64,000 nucleotides of DNA from Pseudomonas sp. G.S.17 (GCF_038096165.1 NZ_CP151076.1:1550001-1614000); one strand, 5' to 3'. Counted from the stretch's first letter, positions 55,290 to 64,000 are shown. Numbers and translations: made by a program. Notes: generated from the sequence alone by a model not told the origin.

Positions 55290-56621
55290 CTACTTGCTCT
55301 CGGCCTTGCCCTGGCGCTTGTCGATGGCGGCGATCAGGCGTTTGGCCAGAGCCGGGTAGTTCTCGTCGAAGTGGTGACCGCCTGGAAGCTGCAGCTTCTC
55401 GCCCACTGCCGTGGTTGCGGTGCAGCCGCTTTCATCCTTCTCTTCGATGCCGTAGACGCACAGCACCTTCTCGGCAGGCAGCTTGGCCATCTCTTCGCCG
55501 GTAGTGGCTTCCTTGCCAGCAGTGCCGAGCCAGCCGTCGACATGGATCTCGAAGCTGCCGGTGCGTGCGAAGGCGAGCAGGATAATGCCGTCGATGCGGT
55601 TCTGATCCTCAGGGGCCAGGCGGTTGTAGACCGCCGGCATCACGTCAGCACCGAAGGAGTAACCAGCGAGAATGAAGCGCTTGGTGCCCCACTTCTGTCG
55701 GTAGTGCTGCATCAGTTCGGTGAGGTCGGCGGCAGTCTGCTCCGGCGTCTTGTGTTCCCAGTAATAGCGCAGCACATCAATGCCCACCACCGGATAACCC
55801 AGGTTGGCCATATCGCCGGCCACTACCTTGTCCAGGTCGCGCCAGCCGCCATCGCCGGACATGAACAGCGTCACCGTGTCGGAGGGCTGTGCAGACGGGA
55901 CTTCCACCACCGGCACGCCGACGCCGCCACCCTTGTCATCCTCGCCGACCAATTTGTGGCGAAGTTCGCTGTTCAAAACCTGTGGCAGCTTGATGTCGTA
56001 GTCGCTGATGCTCGTATCTGCGTTGGCCTGATCACGCACAAACGCTGCAGGCGCGTCCTCGGGCGCATCGTTCCATGCCACCATCCAGTGGCCGTGGGGC
56101 GCGGTTTTTGGCAGCGCCACGTCGCAGATCACTGGCGCGGGCTCGTCGGCCTCTACCACCGGTGCCGGCTGGGACGGGACTTCCAGGTAAAAACCTACCG
56201 AAATCGCCTCTGCATCGTCGTTGTCCTGACCTGCAAGCCAGCGCCAGGCCAATGTCGCACCCGGGCCGATACCGCCGACGATGGTCGGCGCGTCATCCAG
56301 CTGTTGCAGGGCGTCGTTGAAGGTCTTTTGTTGCAGGACGCAATTATCCTTGGGCAACACCACCTGAATAATCCGCGCGGCGGCATCCTGGCTCAAGGCC
56401 TGCAATTGCTTGTCGGTGAGCAAGTCGTCAGCAGTGACCGCCAATGCAACCCGCACCTTGGTCCGGCTGCCCGGCGTTACATCGGTAAGCGCCGAGCCGT
56501 CAGCCAGGGTGGAATGGACGAGGGTGGCCGGCGGAGCAGGGCGGTTCCACACCCAGACCCCCAACGCCACCACGAGAATAACCAGGGCTGCGAGCAAAAA
56601 GCGCCAGTAGCGTTGAATCAT
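55290..56621 (-). CDS. virJ: AcvB/VirJ-family periplasmic aminoacyl-phosphatidylglycerol hydrolase
   Basis: The 443 aa product has an N-terminal membrane anchor or signal (FLLAALVILVVALGVWVW, about residues 8-25) and a C-terminal alpha/beta-hydrolase of the VirJ family: FMSGDGGWRDLDK (about 249) and the nucleophile motif AGYSFGAD (about 321). Downstream of the aminoacyl-PG synthase, as PA0919 is of PA0920, where it hydrolyses alanyl-PG; AcvB does the same to lysyl-PG in Agrobacterium. Its ATG shares one base with the mprF stop (TGATG), so the maker and breaker of the lipid are co-translated. Confidence 0.88.
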   Translation of the reverse strand: MIQRYWRFLLAALVILVVALGVWVWNRPAPPATLVHSTLADGSALTDVTPGSRTKVRVALAVTADDLLTDKQLQALSQDAAARIIQVVLPKDNCVLQQKTFNDALQQLDDAPTIVGGIGPGATLAWRWLAGQDNDDAEAISVGFYLEVPSQPAPVVEADEPAPVICDVALPKTAPHGHWMVAWNDAPEDAPAAFVRDQANADTSISDYDIKLPQVLNSELRHKLVGEDDKGGGVGVPVVEVPSAQPSDTVTLFMSGDGGWRDLDKVVAGDMANLGYPVVGIDVLRYYWEHKTPEQTAADLTELMQHYRQKWGTKRFILAGYSFGADVMPAVYNRLAPEDQNRIDGIILLAFARTGSFEIHVDGWLGTAGKEATTGEEMAKLPAEKVLCVYGIEEKDESGCTATTAVGEKLQLPGGHHFDENYPALAKRLIAAIDKRQGKAESK

Positions 56622-59266
56622 CAGCGTTTCACCAATCCAGTCAGACCGCCTGCAATCAGGGCGGCAGTATCAGCCAGCGCCACCAGCGGATCGAGTCCGG
56701 CGGGCACGGCCATATAGCGAGGTTCCCAGTCAGGCTGGAATTTGTCCTTGAAGCGCCGCAAGCCCTGGAAGTTGTAGAGTTGCTCGCCACGGCGGAACAC
56801 CATCGAGCCCAAACGCTGGGTCAAAGGTGCGCCACGCCGCGGTTGCAAGCCTGACAACGGCACCATGCCCAGGCTGAAGCGTTCGTAGCCGTGCTGTTTG
56901 TAATACAAAATCAGCCCGACCATCATGAATTCCATGGTTAGTTTCGGTGCATCCGGATGCGCGCGCATCAAGTCCAGGCTGGCCAGATCGTGGCGCGACG
57001 TCTCCAGCAGGTTGGCGAACGCCACCGGCTTGCCTTCAAAGTGAATGATGGCGATGCGGAAGTGCTTGAGGTATTCCGGGCTGAAGCGACCCAGGGAAAA
57101 GCCCTTTTCCCGGACGTTCTTGCCCGTCAACCAGGCGTCGGAGATCACCTTCAGCTCATCCAGCGGTGCCTGACCTGCTTCGTAGATCTCCAGCGACAAA
57201 CCATCGCGTCCACCCCGGTTCCAGGTGTAGCGCAGGTCTTTCATCTCCTTGCCCTTGGCTTCGATGTCGAAGCGGCGCAAGTCGACCCGGGCTTCTTCGC
57301 CCAGCTTGATCGCGGTCAGGCCGATGTCCATATAGAACGGCAGGTTCTCGGCGCGGACCTGATAAAACACCGGGCGCGCGTGGTGGACATCGCACAGGTC
57401 GCGGAACTGCCAGATGAGTTCGGCACGCTGCTGGGTAGGTCCAATCGGGTCATACAAGGCCACGAGGCTGCGGCCACGGTGCGAGTACATCAAAAAGGCA
57501 TCACCACTGGGGTGCAGCAGGATCGCCTTGTCGCCGGTCAACACCAGCCCGCCATCCGGTTGTGATGACGCGTTGACGATTTCGGCGGCCTTGGCCAGCT
57601 CTGTCGCATCGGGGAGTTTGATCACCGGTCGTGCCGTGCGCAGCAGCCAGGTCAGCGACACCACAACCAGCAGCACTGCGCTGCCCAGCGCCGAGCGCAG
57701 CGCGCGCGGGGCATCGGCATCCAGCGTGAACTGCCACCAGAGTTGATGGCTGTACGGGACGTCCTGATAGGCAAACAGCAGCAGCCAGATCGAAGCGCCC
57801 AACACGCAGATGCTAGCCACCAGATACAGCGGCGAGAAAGGCAATTCCAGCAGGCGACTCGGTCGGTAGAACGAGCGACGGAAAACCCCCAGCAGGCAGG
57901 CAGTGAGAATCAGCAGGACCGCTTCTTCCCAGTCGAAGCCCTTGAGCATCGACAGCACTGAGCCGGTCACCAGCAAAATGGTGGTCAGCATCCATGCCGC
58001 CGAAAGACGCCGGCGCAGGCCTTGAGCCAGCAACAGGCACAGCACGCCAATCAGGCTGGCGCCGAAGTGCGAAGCATCGATCAGGCGATGGGGAATCAGA
58101 AAACCGAGATTTTCCAGGCGGGTATCGATTTCCGGAGTCGCGCCGGAGAACAGCAGCACCACCCCGGAAAGAAACACCAGCAATGCCAGAATCGGTGCCG
58201 CAAGGCCCGACGCTACACGCATTGCCTGTTTGGTTGGCAACAGGCGCTGGCTTTCGGTGAACAGCAGGGTCAGGCAGGCCAGCAGCAGCGGCAGCACGAC
58301 GTAGATCAGTCGATACAACAGCAAGGCGGCAGCCAGCGGTGCGGCGCCCAGTTCATTGGCGAACGCCGCGAGCAGAATGGCTTCGAAAACACCCACGCCA
58401 CCAGGAACATGACTGAGCACGCCCGCAGCCAATGCCAGCAGGTAAACCAGCAGGAACGCGCCAAACGGCGGGGATTGCGGCAGCAGCAAATACAGAACCG
58501 TAGCCGCTGCGGCAACGTCCAGCGCGGTGATCACCAGTTGCATCAGCGTCAGGCGCAGGCCAGGCAAACGCAGGGTTCTTCTGCCAGCACGCACCAATAG
58601 AGTGTGTGGGATCGTTTGTTCTGGCAGCCGACGGCGATACACCGCCATGGTCAGCAGTGCAGTCAAAACCAGAACGCCGATGGCAATCGCCGCGAGCATC
58701 CCGACCGGCAAGTGCAGGGCCAGGGAAGCACCGGACAAATTGCTCAGGGTCGCGAGTGCGGCCAGCGGCGGCAGGGCGCAGCCCAATGACAGGCTGGCGA
58801 ATAGCGTCATGCGTGCGACTTCTATCGCACCCACGCCTTTGCGCGAATACAGCCGATAACGCACCGAGCCGCCGGACAGCATCGAAAGCCCGACTGCGTT
58901 GCCAATGGCGAACGCGGTAAAGCCGCCCATCGCCAGGGTCTTGTTGGGCAGATCAACCCCGGCGTATCGACTGGCGGACCATTCGTAGCCCAGCAGGATG
59001 ATAAAACCGACAATCATCGCCAGCACGGCGCCTGCCAGTGATGGCACCGGCACACTTAGCAGCGAATCATGCAGCGCATAAAGATCCAGCTCGCTCAGCA
59101 TGTGGCGGCAAGCGATCAGCGCAATGGCGAAAAGCAGCAGCGTAACGGCCAGGCCGATAGGTTGGCGATACTTGCTCAGCAGCTCCAGCCATTGCAGGCG
59201 AGCAGGTTGAATAGGTTGATTCGCCGTGACTGCTTCATTGGGTTCTGACGGGTTGGCGCGCATCAA
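56621..59266 (-). CDS. mprF: Aminoacyl-phosphatidylglycerol synthase / flippase MprF
   Basis: Transfers an amino acid (Ala in P. aeruginosa PA0920) from tRNA to phosphatidylglycerol and flips the product, lowering the surface negative charge and raising resistance to cationic peptides. The 881 aa product has an N-terminal half of about 14 membrane segments (to about residue 545) and a C-terminal DUF2156 synthase domain with FLMYSHRGRSLVALYDPIGP, FYQVRAENLPFYMDIGLTAI and FSLGMVPLSGL. Whether the amino acid is Ala or Lys cannot be read from the sequence. First gene of the mprF-virJ operon. Confidence 0.93.
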   Translation of the reverse strand: MMRANPSEPNEAVTANQPIQPARLQWLELLSKYRQPIGLAVTLLLFAIALIACRHMLSELDLYALHDSLLSVPVPSLAGAVLAMIVGFIILLGYEWSASRYAGVDLPNKTLAMGGFTAFAIGNAVGLSMLSGGSVRYRLYSRKGVGAIEVARMTLFASLSLGCALPPLAALATLSNLSGASLALHLPVGMLAAIAIGVLVLTALLTMAVYRRRLPEQTIPHTLLVRAGRRTLRLPGLRLTLMQLVITALDVAAAATVLYLLLPQSPPFGAFLLVYLLALAAGVLSHVPGGVGVFEAILLAAFANELGAAPLAAALLLYRLIYVVLPLLLACLTLLFTESQRLLPTKQAMRVASGLAAPILALLVFLSGVVLLFSGATPEIDTRLENLGFLIPHRLIDASHFGASLIGVLCLLLAQGLRRRLSAAWMLTTILLVTGSVLSMLKGFDWEEAVLLILTACLLGVFRRSFYRPSRLLELPFSPLYLVASICVLGASIWLLLFAYQDVPYSHQLWWQFTLDADAPRALRSALGSAVLLVVVSLTWLLRTARPVIKLPDATELAKAAEIVNASSQPDGGLVLTGDKAILLHPSGDAFLMYSHRGRSLVALYDPIGPTQQRAELIWQFRDLCDVHHARPVFYQVRAENLPFYMDIGLTAIKLGEEARVDLRRFDIEAKGKEMKDLRYTWNRGGRDGLSLEIYEAGQAPLDELKVISDAWLTGKNVREKGFSLGRFSPEYLKHFRIAIIHFEGKPVAFANLLETSRHDLASLDLMRAHPDAPKLTMEFMMVGLILYYKQHGYERFSLGMVPLSGLQPRRGAPLTQRLGSMVFRRGEQLYNFQGLRRFKDKFQPDWEPRYMAVPAGLDPLVALADTAALIAGGLTGLVKR

Positions 59267-59300
59267 TCACTCCTTGGATCGTGCGCGACAGGATGGAGGT

Positions 59301-59519
59301 ATGCAGCCAAGTTACCAATCCCTACGCAAAAAATATTTCGAGATGTTAGCGCGTCAACGTCTAACGAGCGAATGGAGCGGATTTTGTCTGTGTCACCTAA
59401 GCGACTATTGGGTCACAAAAGGCTATCGGCCGACCATGGAAAAACTGTCGCCCACAGCAATATTACGTTACAAGCGTGAAAATGAGATGAAACCTGCAAT
59501 GCAAAATAGCCTTTTCTGA
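59301..59519 (+). CDS. Possible small protein (72 aa), unrecognised
   Basis: An ORF divergent from mprF, beginning MQPSYQSLRKKYFEMLARQR and ending ENEMKPAMQNSLF, with AGGA 7 bases upstream (59290-59293). It is basic and rich in aromatic residues, with two Cys in FCLCHLS. Its base composition is lower in GC than its neighbours and third positions are not strongly GC-biased, which argues either for recent acquisition or against coding. No domain or relative is recognised. Treat as a candidate only. Confidence 0.3.
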   Translation: MQPSYQSLRKKYFEMLARQRLTSEWSGFCLCHLSDYWVTKGYRPTMEKLSPTAILRYKRENEMKPAMQNSLF

Positions 59520-59562
59520 CAAGCGCTTAGCTTCATTGGAGCGGTGTTTTTCTTACAGGCAC

Positions 59563-59590
59563 AAAAAAGGCCACTCTTTCGAGTAGCCTT
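59563..59590 (-). terminator. Terminator of initiator tRNA copy 1
   Basis: On the reverse strand AAGGCTACTC and GAGTGGCCTT form a 10-bp stem with a GAAA loop, followed by six T. It starts 11 bases past the tRNA 3' end and is identical to the element at 59869-59896. Confidence 0.85.
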
Positions 59591-59600
59591 GTTTGATGTT

Positions 59601-59677
<77 letters not shown>

Positions 59678-59690
59678 TCTGTGTGGCGGC

Positions 59691-59718
59691 ATTCTACAGC
59701 CGAACGACGAGGTGTCAA
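59691..59718 (-). promoter_or_regulatory. Promoter of initiator tRNA copy 1
   Basis: Reverse-strand TTGACA (59713-59718) and TAGAAT (59691-59696) with a 16-base spacer; the -35 is perfect. Predicted start near 59684, seven bases before the mature 5' end. Confidence 0.8.
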
Positions 59719-59764
59719 CCTTTAATGCGAAATGAGGGTAAATGAGTGCGGCCAGGCAGGAACC

Positions 59765-59816
59765 GTAGGACCGGCTTTAGTCGGGAGGGCGGTCTCCCGG
59801 CTAAAGCCGGTCCTAC
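59765..59816. repeat. Palindromic repeat, copy 4, between the two tRNA cassettes
   Basis: Left arm GTAGGACCGGCTTTAGTCGG then GAG pairs with CTCCCGGCTAAAGCCGGTCC then TAC around GGCGGT. One T opposite G (wobble in RNA) is the only imperfection. It sits between the promoter of copy 1 and the terminator of copy 2. Confidence 0.85.
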
Positions 59817-59868
59817 AAAATGTTGCGGACCGGCGTATTGCAATCAAGGGTGAAAAACTGACGGACAC

Positions 59869-59896
59869 AAAAAAGGCCACTCTTTCGAGTAGCCTT
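59869..59896 (-). terminator. Terminator of initiator tRNA copy 2
   Basis: Same 10-bp stem, GAAA loop and six-T run as at 59563-59590, 11 bases beyond the tRNA 3' end. Confidence 0.85.
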
Positions 59897-59906
59897 GTTT
59901 GATGTT

Positions 59907-59983
<77 letters not shown>

Positions 59984-59996
59984 TCTGTGTGTCGGC

Positions 59997-60024
59997 ATTC
60001 TACGCCGGATCGCTGTGCTGTCAA
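59997..60024 (-). promoter_or_regulatory. Promoter of initiator tRNA copy 2
   Basis: Reverse-strand TTGACA (60019-60024) and TAGAAT (59997-60002), 16-base spacer. The hexamers match copy 1 while the spacer has diverged, as expected for selected promoter elements. Confidence 0.8.
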
Positions 60025-60231
60025 CCGTTAGTTTGAAAAAACTGCTTTTCCTTCAATCGCTTAGCAGCGTCGATTGGGATTGATGTGGCTGTGACGCCTT
60101 GCCATGCGGGGCTATGGGCCAGGTTTGGGCGCTTTTCAGTCAAGGTTTCATGACCATTCACACATCCCGGAGTGCCACATCCTGATGCCAATGAGATACT
60201 GCGCGACCTTATCTCTCGCAAATCACCCTAC

Positions 60232-61293
60232 ATGACGCAGCGAAAAATCATTCATGTCGACTGTGACTGCTTCTATGCCGCCATCGAAATGCGCGATGAC
60301 CCGCGCCTGGCGAGCAAACCGCTGGCGGTGGGTGGTTCGGCAGATCGACGCGGCGTGATCGCGACCTGCAACTATGAAGCGCGCGCCTACGGAGTGCGCT
60401 CGGCGATGTCATCTAGGCATGCCTTGAAGCTGTGTCCGGACCTGACCATCGTCAAGCCGCGCATGGACGCCTATAAAGAAGCATCGAAGGAAATCCAGAC
60501 GATCTTTCGCGATTACACCGATCTTATTGAGCCGTTATCGCTGGATGAGGCGTTTCTGGACGTGTCCGATGCGAGCCATTTTGGTGGCAGCGCCACGCGC
60601 ATCGCTCAGGACATACGCCGCCGTGTGTCCAATCAGCTGCATATCACCGTCTCGGCGGGCGTTGCGCCGAACAAATTCCTCGCCAAGATCGCCAGTGACT
60701 GGAAAAAACCCAACGGGCTGTTTGTGATCACGCCGGATCAGGTCGAGGATTTCGTCGCGCTACTGCCAGTCAACAAGCTGCATGGCGTTGGCAAGGTGAC
60801 AGCCGACAAGCTCGGCAGACTGGGGATTGTCACCTGCACGGATTTGCGTGGTTGGAGCAAGCTGTCGCTGGTTCGGGAATTCGGCTCTTTCGGCGAGCGC
60901 TTGTGGGGGCTGGCGCACGGCATCGACGAAAGGCCGGTGCAAAACGACAGCCGACGGCAATCGGTGAGTGTGGAAAATACCTACGATACGGATTTGCCGG
61001 ATCTGGCCAGTTGCCTGGAAAAGTTACCAGAACTGATGGAAACCTTGTCCGGGCGTATGGCGCGCATCGCCGACAACTATCGGCCTGGCAAACCCTTCGT
61101 GAAAGTCAAATTCCACGATTTCACGCAGACGACCCTTGAGCAGTCCGGGGCGGGGCGGGATCTGACCAGTTTCCAGCAGTTGTTGACCCAGGCGTTTGCC
61201 CGTGGCGACAAGCCGGTGCGGTTACTGGGGATCGGTGTGCGTTTGCACGATCTGCGCAGCGGTCACGAACAGCTGGAACTGTTCGCGCCCTGA
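60232..61293 (+). CDS. dinB: DNA polymerase IV
   Basis: Y-family translesion polymerase. From ATG 60232 the product is 353 aa, starting MTQRKIIHVDCDCFYAAIEM with the first catalytic Asp; PLSLDEAFLDVSD near residue 100 holds the other acidic pair. The little-finger domain follows and the C-terminus HEQLELFAP is a beta-clamp binding motif (QLELF). A GTG 60 bases upstream is in frame but would add residues not typical of the family. I see no CTGT-N8-ACAG LexA box in the 248 bases before it. Confidence 0.96.
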   Translation: MTQRKIIHVDCDCFYAAIEMRDDPRLASKPLAVGGSADRRGVIATCNYEARAYGVRSAMSSRHALKLCPDLTIVKPRMDAYKEASKEIQTIFRDYTDLIEPLSLDEAFLDVSDASHFGGSATRIAQDIRRRVSNQLHITVSAGVAPNKFLAKIASDWKKPNGLFVITPDQVEDFVALLPVNKLHGVGKVTADKLGRLGIVTCTDLRGWSKLSLVREFGSFGERLWGLAHGIDERPVQNDSRRQSVSVENTYDTDLPDLASCLEKLPELMETLSGRMARIADNYRPGKPFVKVKFHDFTQTTLEQSGAGRDLTSFQQLLTQAFARGDKPVRLLGIGVRLHDLRSGHEQLELFAP

Positions 61294-61310
61294 GCACGCA
61301 GCAGTGGATG

Positions 61311-62267
61311 TCAGTGCTTGGCGCCGGGGTCAGCGACCAGGCGACCCGCATCCTTGGCCAGGGATTTCACAAACTCATGCTGCAACTGGGGATCATTACG
61401 CGTCAGCTCGATCAGGCTCTGCTCCAGTTCGCTGGCTTCATCTTCAAGCCCCAATTCCGAAAGACGCTTGACGCGATAGACCCACTGGCTGACTTCATCA
61501 TCTTCCAGGTCATCGTAAATCAGGCTGTGCGCCTCAAGTAACTTGCCACGCAACAGCTTGCTGATGGGCAGGTCCGCATTGGCGTGAACCTTGTCCTGAT
61601 CGTCTTCGACGCTGAAGTAGATTCGCGTGACGTGGCTCAGGTCCTGTTCGGCAAATGGACTGTCCAGCAGACTCAGGCGCAACACGCCGTTGCGATCAGT
61701 GGTCAACTCGTGGGTTTGCGTCCCTGACTTGACCAGCACCGGGCGCTCGTTCCACGGCAGGGACGAATTTTCGATACGCTTGTCCTTTTGGACTTCGTCG
61801 ATCCCCGCCAGGTTTTGCTGGGCCCGGCCATGAGACGGCGCGTTCATGAACGGGTTGAGCCCGGCCACGCCATAGTTGATCCAGTCCTTGGTCACGCTGT
61901 CCGGCAGCTGGCCGAAGGCCAAGACGTTGACCACGTTGGCGCCGACACCGGCCACCACCGCGACGGCACCCAGCGGAATCTCATAGATTTCCCGCCACGG
62001 CTGATACGCGGTGTAACGATCGTAGCGGCGGGTGACTTCGAATTCGGTGACTTCAAAGGTCTTTTGTTCATGGATGCGCACGCGGCGCTGAGGCAGCTCA
62101 AGGGTCTTGGGCTCACCCATATCAATTTGCAGGGTATGTTCGAGCAATTTGCGTTCGACACGCTCTTCATGCTCGCTGCGCTGTGACAAGTGGTTGGCAC
62201 AACCGCTGACAAGCAGGCTGGCGCACAAGGCTGTACAGCCGAGGCTTAAGGATCTTCGCTTGAACAT
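61311..62267 (-). CDS. Lipoprotein of unknown function
   Basis: A 318 aa precursor starting MFKRRSLSLGCTALCASLLV with lipobox LLVSGC (Cys23) and Ala-Asn after it, so no Asp+2 inner-membrane signal; outer-membrane location is expected. A hydrophobic stretch IPLGAVAVVAGVGANVVNVL lies around residues 98-117 and could cross or dip into a membrane. The rest is charged, with a helical, Glu/Leu-rich C-terminus. I do not recognise the family. Lies between dinB (convergent) and proS (same strand, 71 bases upstream), possibly cotranscribed with proS. Confidence 0.85.
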   Translation of the reverse strand: MFKRRSLSLGCTALCASLLVSGCANHLSQRSEHEERVERKLLEHTLQIDMGEPKTLELPQRRVRIHEQKTFEVTEFEVTRRYDRYTAYQPWREIYEIPLGAVAVVAGVGANVVNVLAFGQLPDSVTKDWINYGVAGLNPFMNAPSHGRAQQNLAGIDEVQKDKRIENSSLPWNERPVLVKSGTQTHELTTDRNGVLRLSLLDSPFAEQDLSHVTRIYFSVEDDQDKVHANADLPISKLLRGKLLEAHSLIYDDLEDDEVSQWVYRVKRLSELGLEDEASELEQSLIELTRNDPQLQHEFVKSLAKDAGRLVADPGAKH

Positions 62268-62338
62268 GGGATCTCTTGATGCGGATAAGGCGCGGTGCCT
62301 GAAATGGGCGCGCTCGTTGTGGCGAGCGCGCCCATGAC

Positions 62339-64000
62339 TCAGCGGCGGATACGGGCCTGGATAAACGACAACACGTCAGCTACCGGCAGGGCCTGGGCCT
62401 CAGGCTCGATGCGGCTCTTGTACTCAAGATTGCCTTCGGCCAGGCCGCGGTCGCTGACCACGATGCGATGGGGGATACCAATCAGCTCCATGTCGGCAAA
62501 CTTGTTGCCGGGGCTGGTTTTCTTGTCGCGGTCATCCAGCAGCACTTCGAAACCAGCGGCCTTCAGTTCGGCATAAAGCTTGTCAGTGGCTTCGCGAACC
62601 GCTTCGGTTTCATAGCGCAGCGGTACCAGGGCGATCTGGAAGGGCGCCAGGGTGTCATTCCAGATAATGCCGTTGGCATCGCTGTTCTGCTCGATGGCTG
62701 CGGCGACGACCCGGGAAACGCCGATGCCGTAGCAACCCATGGACAGGTTGACCGGCTTGCCGTTTTCGCCAAGGACCTGGCATTTCATGGCTTCGCTGTA
62801 CTTGGTGCCCAGCTGGAAAATGTGACCGACTTCGATGCCGCGCTTGATTTCAAGCGTGCCTTTGCCGTCCGGGCTTGGATCGCCAGACACGACGTTGCGC
62901 AGGTCGGCAACGGTCGGAACAGGCAGATCGCGTTCCCAGTTGACGCCAAAGTAGTGCTTGTCGTCGATGTTGGCACCGATGCCGAAGTCGCTCATCAGTT
63001 CTACCGAACGGTCGATGATGCAAGGCAGCGGCAGGTTCAGCGGGCCCAGCGAACCGGCACCGGCGCCGATGGCGTCGCGCAACTCGGCTTCCGATGCCAT
63101 GACCAGCGGGCTGGCGACCCGTTCTTGCTGGGCAGCCTTGATTTCGTTCAGCTCATGATCGCCACGGATGATCAGTGCGATAAGCTTGCCTTCTTCAGCG
63201 GCATGCACCACCAAGGTTTTGATGGTCTTTTCGATAGGCAGGTTGAAGCCTTCGACCAGTTGCGCAATGGTCTTGGCGTTCGGCGTATCAATCAGACGCA
63301 GCTCTTCGGTTGGTGCGGCGCGAGAGGTTTCCCGGGGAATCGCTTCGGCTTTCTCGATGTTGGCGGCGTAATCGGAGCCATTGCTGAACACGATATCGTC
63401 TTCGCCGGACTCGGCCAGCACGTGAAACTCATGAGAGCCCGCGCCGCCGATGGAACCGTTGTCTGCTTCCACCGGGCGGAATTTCAGGCCAAGGCGGGTA
63501 AACACGTTGCAATACGCCTGATGCATGCGGTCGTAGGTTTCCTGCAGGGAAGCCTGATCGGCATGGAAGGAGTACGCATCCTTCATGACGAACTCGCGGC
63601 CGCGCATCAAACCGAAGCGTGGGCGGATTTCGTCGCGGAATTTGGTCTGGATCTGGTACAGATTGATCGGCAGCTGTTTATAGCTGTTGAGCTCATTGCG
63701 GGCCAGATCGGTGATCACTTCTTCGTGGGTCGGGCCCAGGCAGAATTCGCGATTGTGCCGATCGGTCAGGCGCATCAACTCAGGACCGTACTGTTCCCAG
63801 CGGCCGGATTCCTGCCACAGCTCTGCGGGCTGAATACCCGGCATCAATACTTCGAGTGCGCCAGCAGCGTCCATTTCTTCACGAACGATGGCTTCGACCT
63901 TGCGCAACACACGTAGGCCCATGGGGAGCCAGGTATAGAGACCGGAAGCAAGTTTGCGAATCATGCCGGCACGCAGCATCAGCTGGTGGCTGACGACGAC
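62339..64000 (-). CDS. proS: Prolyl-tRNA synthetase (5' end outside the window)
   Basis: Class II synthetase charging tRNA-Pro. The last 553 or so codons are present; about 18 N-terminal residues lie beyond the right edge (the sequence enters at [20 protein letters not shown]). Motif 2 ([21 protein letters not shown]) begins near FRDEIRPR, the YbaK-like editing insertion lies in the middle third, and motif 3 is [14 protein letters not shown]. The C-terminal anticodon-binding domain is complete. This is the long bacterial ProS type. Confidence 0.97.
   Translation of the reverse strand, partial: VVVSHQLMLRAGMIRKLASGLYTWLPMGLRVLRKVEAIVREEMDAAGALEVLMPGIQPAELWQESGRWEQYGPELMRLTDRHNREFCLGPTHEEVITDLARNELNSYKQLPINLYQIQTKFRDEIRPRFGLMRGREFVMKDAYSFHADQASLQETYDRMHQAYCNVFTRLGLKFRPVEADNGSIGGAGSHEFHVLAESGEDDIVFSNGSDYAANIEKAEAIPRETSRAAPTEELRLIDTPNAKTIAQLVEGFNLPIEKTIKTLVVHAAEEGKLIALIIRGDHELNEIKAAQQERVASPLVMASEAELRDAIGAGAGSLGPLNLPLPCIIDRSVELMSDFGIGANIDDKHYFGVNWERDLPVPTVADLRNVVSGDPSPDGKGTLEIKRGIEVGHIFQLGTKYSEAMKCQVLGENGKPVNLSMGCYGIGVSRVVAAAIEQNSDANGIIWNDTLAPFQIALVPLRYETEAVREATDKLYAELKAAGFEVLLDDRDKKTSPGNKFADMELIGIPHRIVVSDRGLAEGNLEYKSRIEPEAQALPVADVLSFIQARIRR

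Noticed and set aside
55257..56717. A 486-codon forward frame opposite virJ
   Set aside because: VirJ has a catalytic Ser motif, a membrane anchor and operon coupling with mprF; the forward frame begins inside a terminator.
62468..63916. A 482-codon forward frame opposite proS
   Set aside because: ProS is intact on the reverse strand; the opposite frame has no domain or start signal.

Overview
The window is chromosomal DNA of a Pseudomonas, most likely of the P. fluorescens / P. syringae side of the genus. The evidence is gene order and protein sequence: map-glnD divergent from rpsB-tsf, the pyrH-to-accA envelope and lipid A cluster, ispD / adhC-fghA / ispF-truD-surE-pcm-nlpD-rpoS, the small RNA rsmZ between rpoS and fdxA, mutS-cinA-recA-recX, erdR-dgkA, finR-fpr and mprF-virJ. 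GC content is high, and extragenic palindromes of the Pseudomonas REP type are present. I saw no phage, insertion sequence, CRISPR array or toxin/defence island; nearly everything is core genome.

Layout. 1-1463 (minus): 5' part of glnD, then map. 1464-9295 (plus): rpsB with a conserved leader, tsf, pyrH, frr, uppS, cdsA, dxr, rseP (translation, isoprenoid carrier and phospholipid precursors, site-2 protease). 9370-21148 (plus): bamA, skp, lpxD, fabZ, lpxA, lpxB, rnhB, dnaE, accA (outer-membrane assembly, lipid A, replication, fatty-acid initiation). 21349-28062 (plus): tilS, pyrG, kdsA, eno, ftsB, ispD. 28137-31122: a LysR regulator divergent from the glutathione-dependent formaldehyde pair adhC-fghA. 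31176-36287 (plus): ispF, truD, surE, pcm, nlpD, rpoS, followed by rsmZ with a GacA-type upstream site. 36860-40010 (minus): fdxA and mutS. 40275-42612 (plus): a 43-residue protein, cinA, LexA-controlled recA, recX. 42613-44379 (minus): a LOG-family protein and a small secreted protein. 44633-46686 (plus): a DTW-domain tRNA enzyme, the response regulator erdR and dgkA. 46713-48553: finR divergent from fpr. 48684-52950 (minus): trmO, a YehS-like protein, a pseudouridine-synthase-like protein, a YjaB-like acetyltransferase, rimO. 53225-55123 (plus): kup. 55290-59266 (minus): mprF-virJ. 59601-59983 (minus): two near-identical initiator tRNA cassettes. 60232-61293 (plus): dinB. 61311-64000 (minus): a lipoprotein of unknown function and most of proS.

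Functional themes: envelope biogenesis (Bam, Skp, lipid A, Kdo, undecaprenyl-PP, CDP-DAG, aminoacyl-phosphatidylglycerol), DNA repair and SOS (mutS, recA, recX, dinB), stationary-phase and Gac/Rsm control (rpoS, rsmZ), and RNA modification (tilS, truD, trmO, a DTW enzyme, a degenerate pseudouridine synthase).

I found no wholly new multi-gene system. The observations that most deserve a second look are: a pseudouridine-synthase-like protein whose catalytic Asp position is Gln; ispF starting directly behind a terminator-like hairpin and U-tract without a Shine-Dalgarno; a palindromic repeat family with compensatory changes in its arms; tandem autonomous initiator tRNA cassettes; and two unrecognised small ORFs (43 and 72 residues). 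Start sites were chosen from family N-termini and ribosome binding sites; no database search was available.
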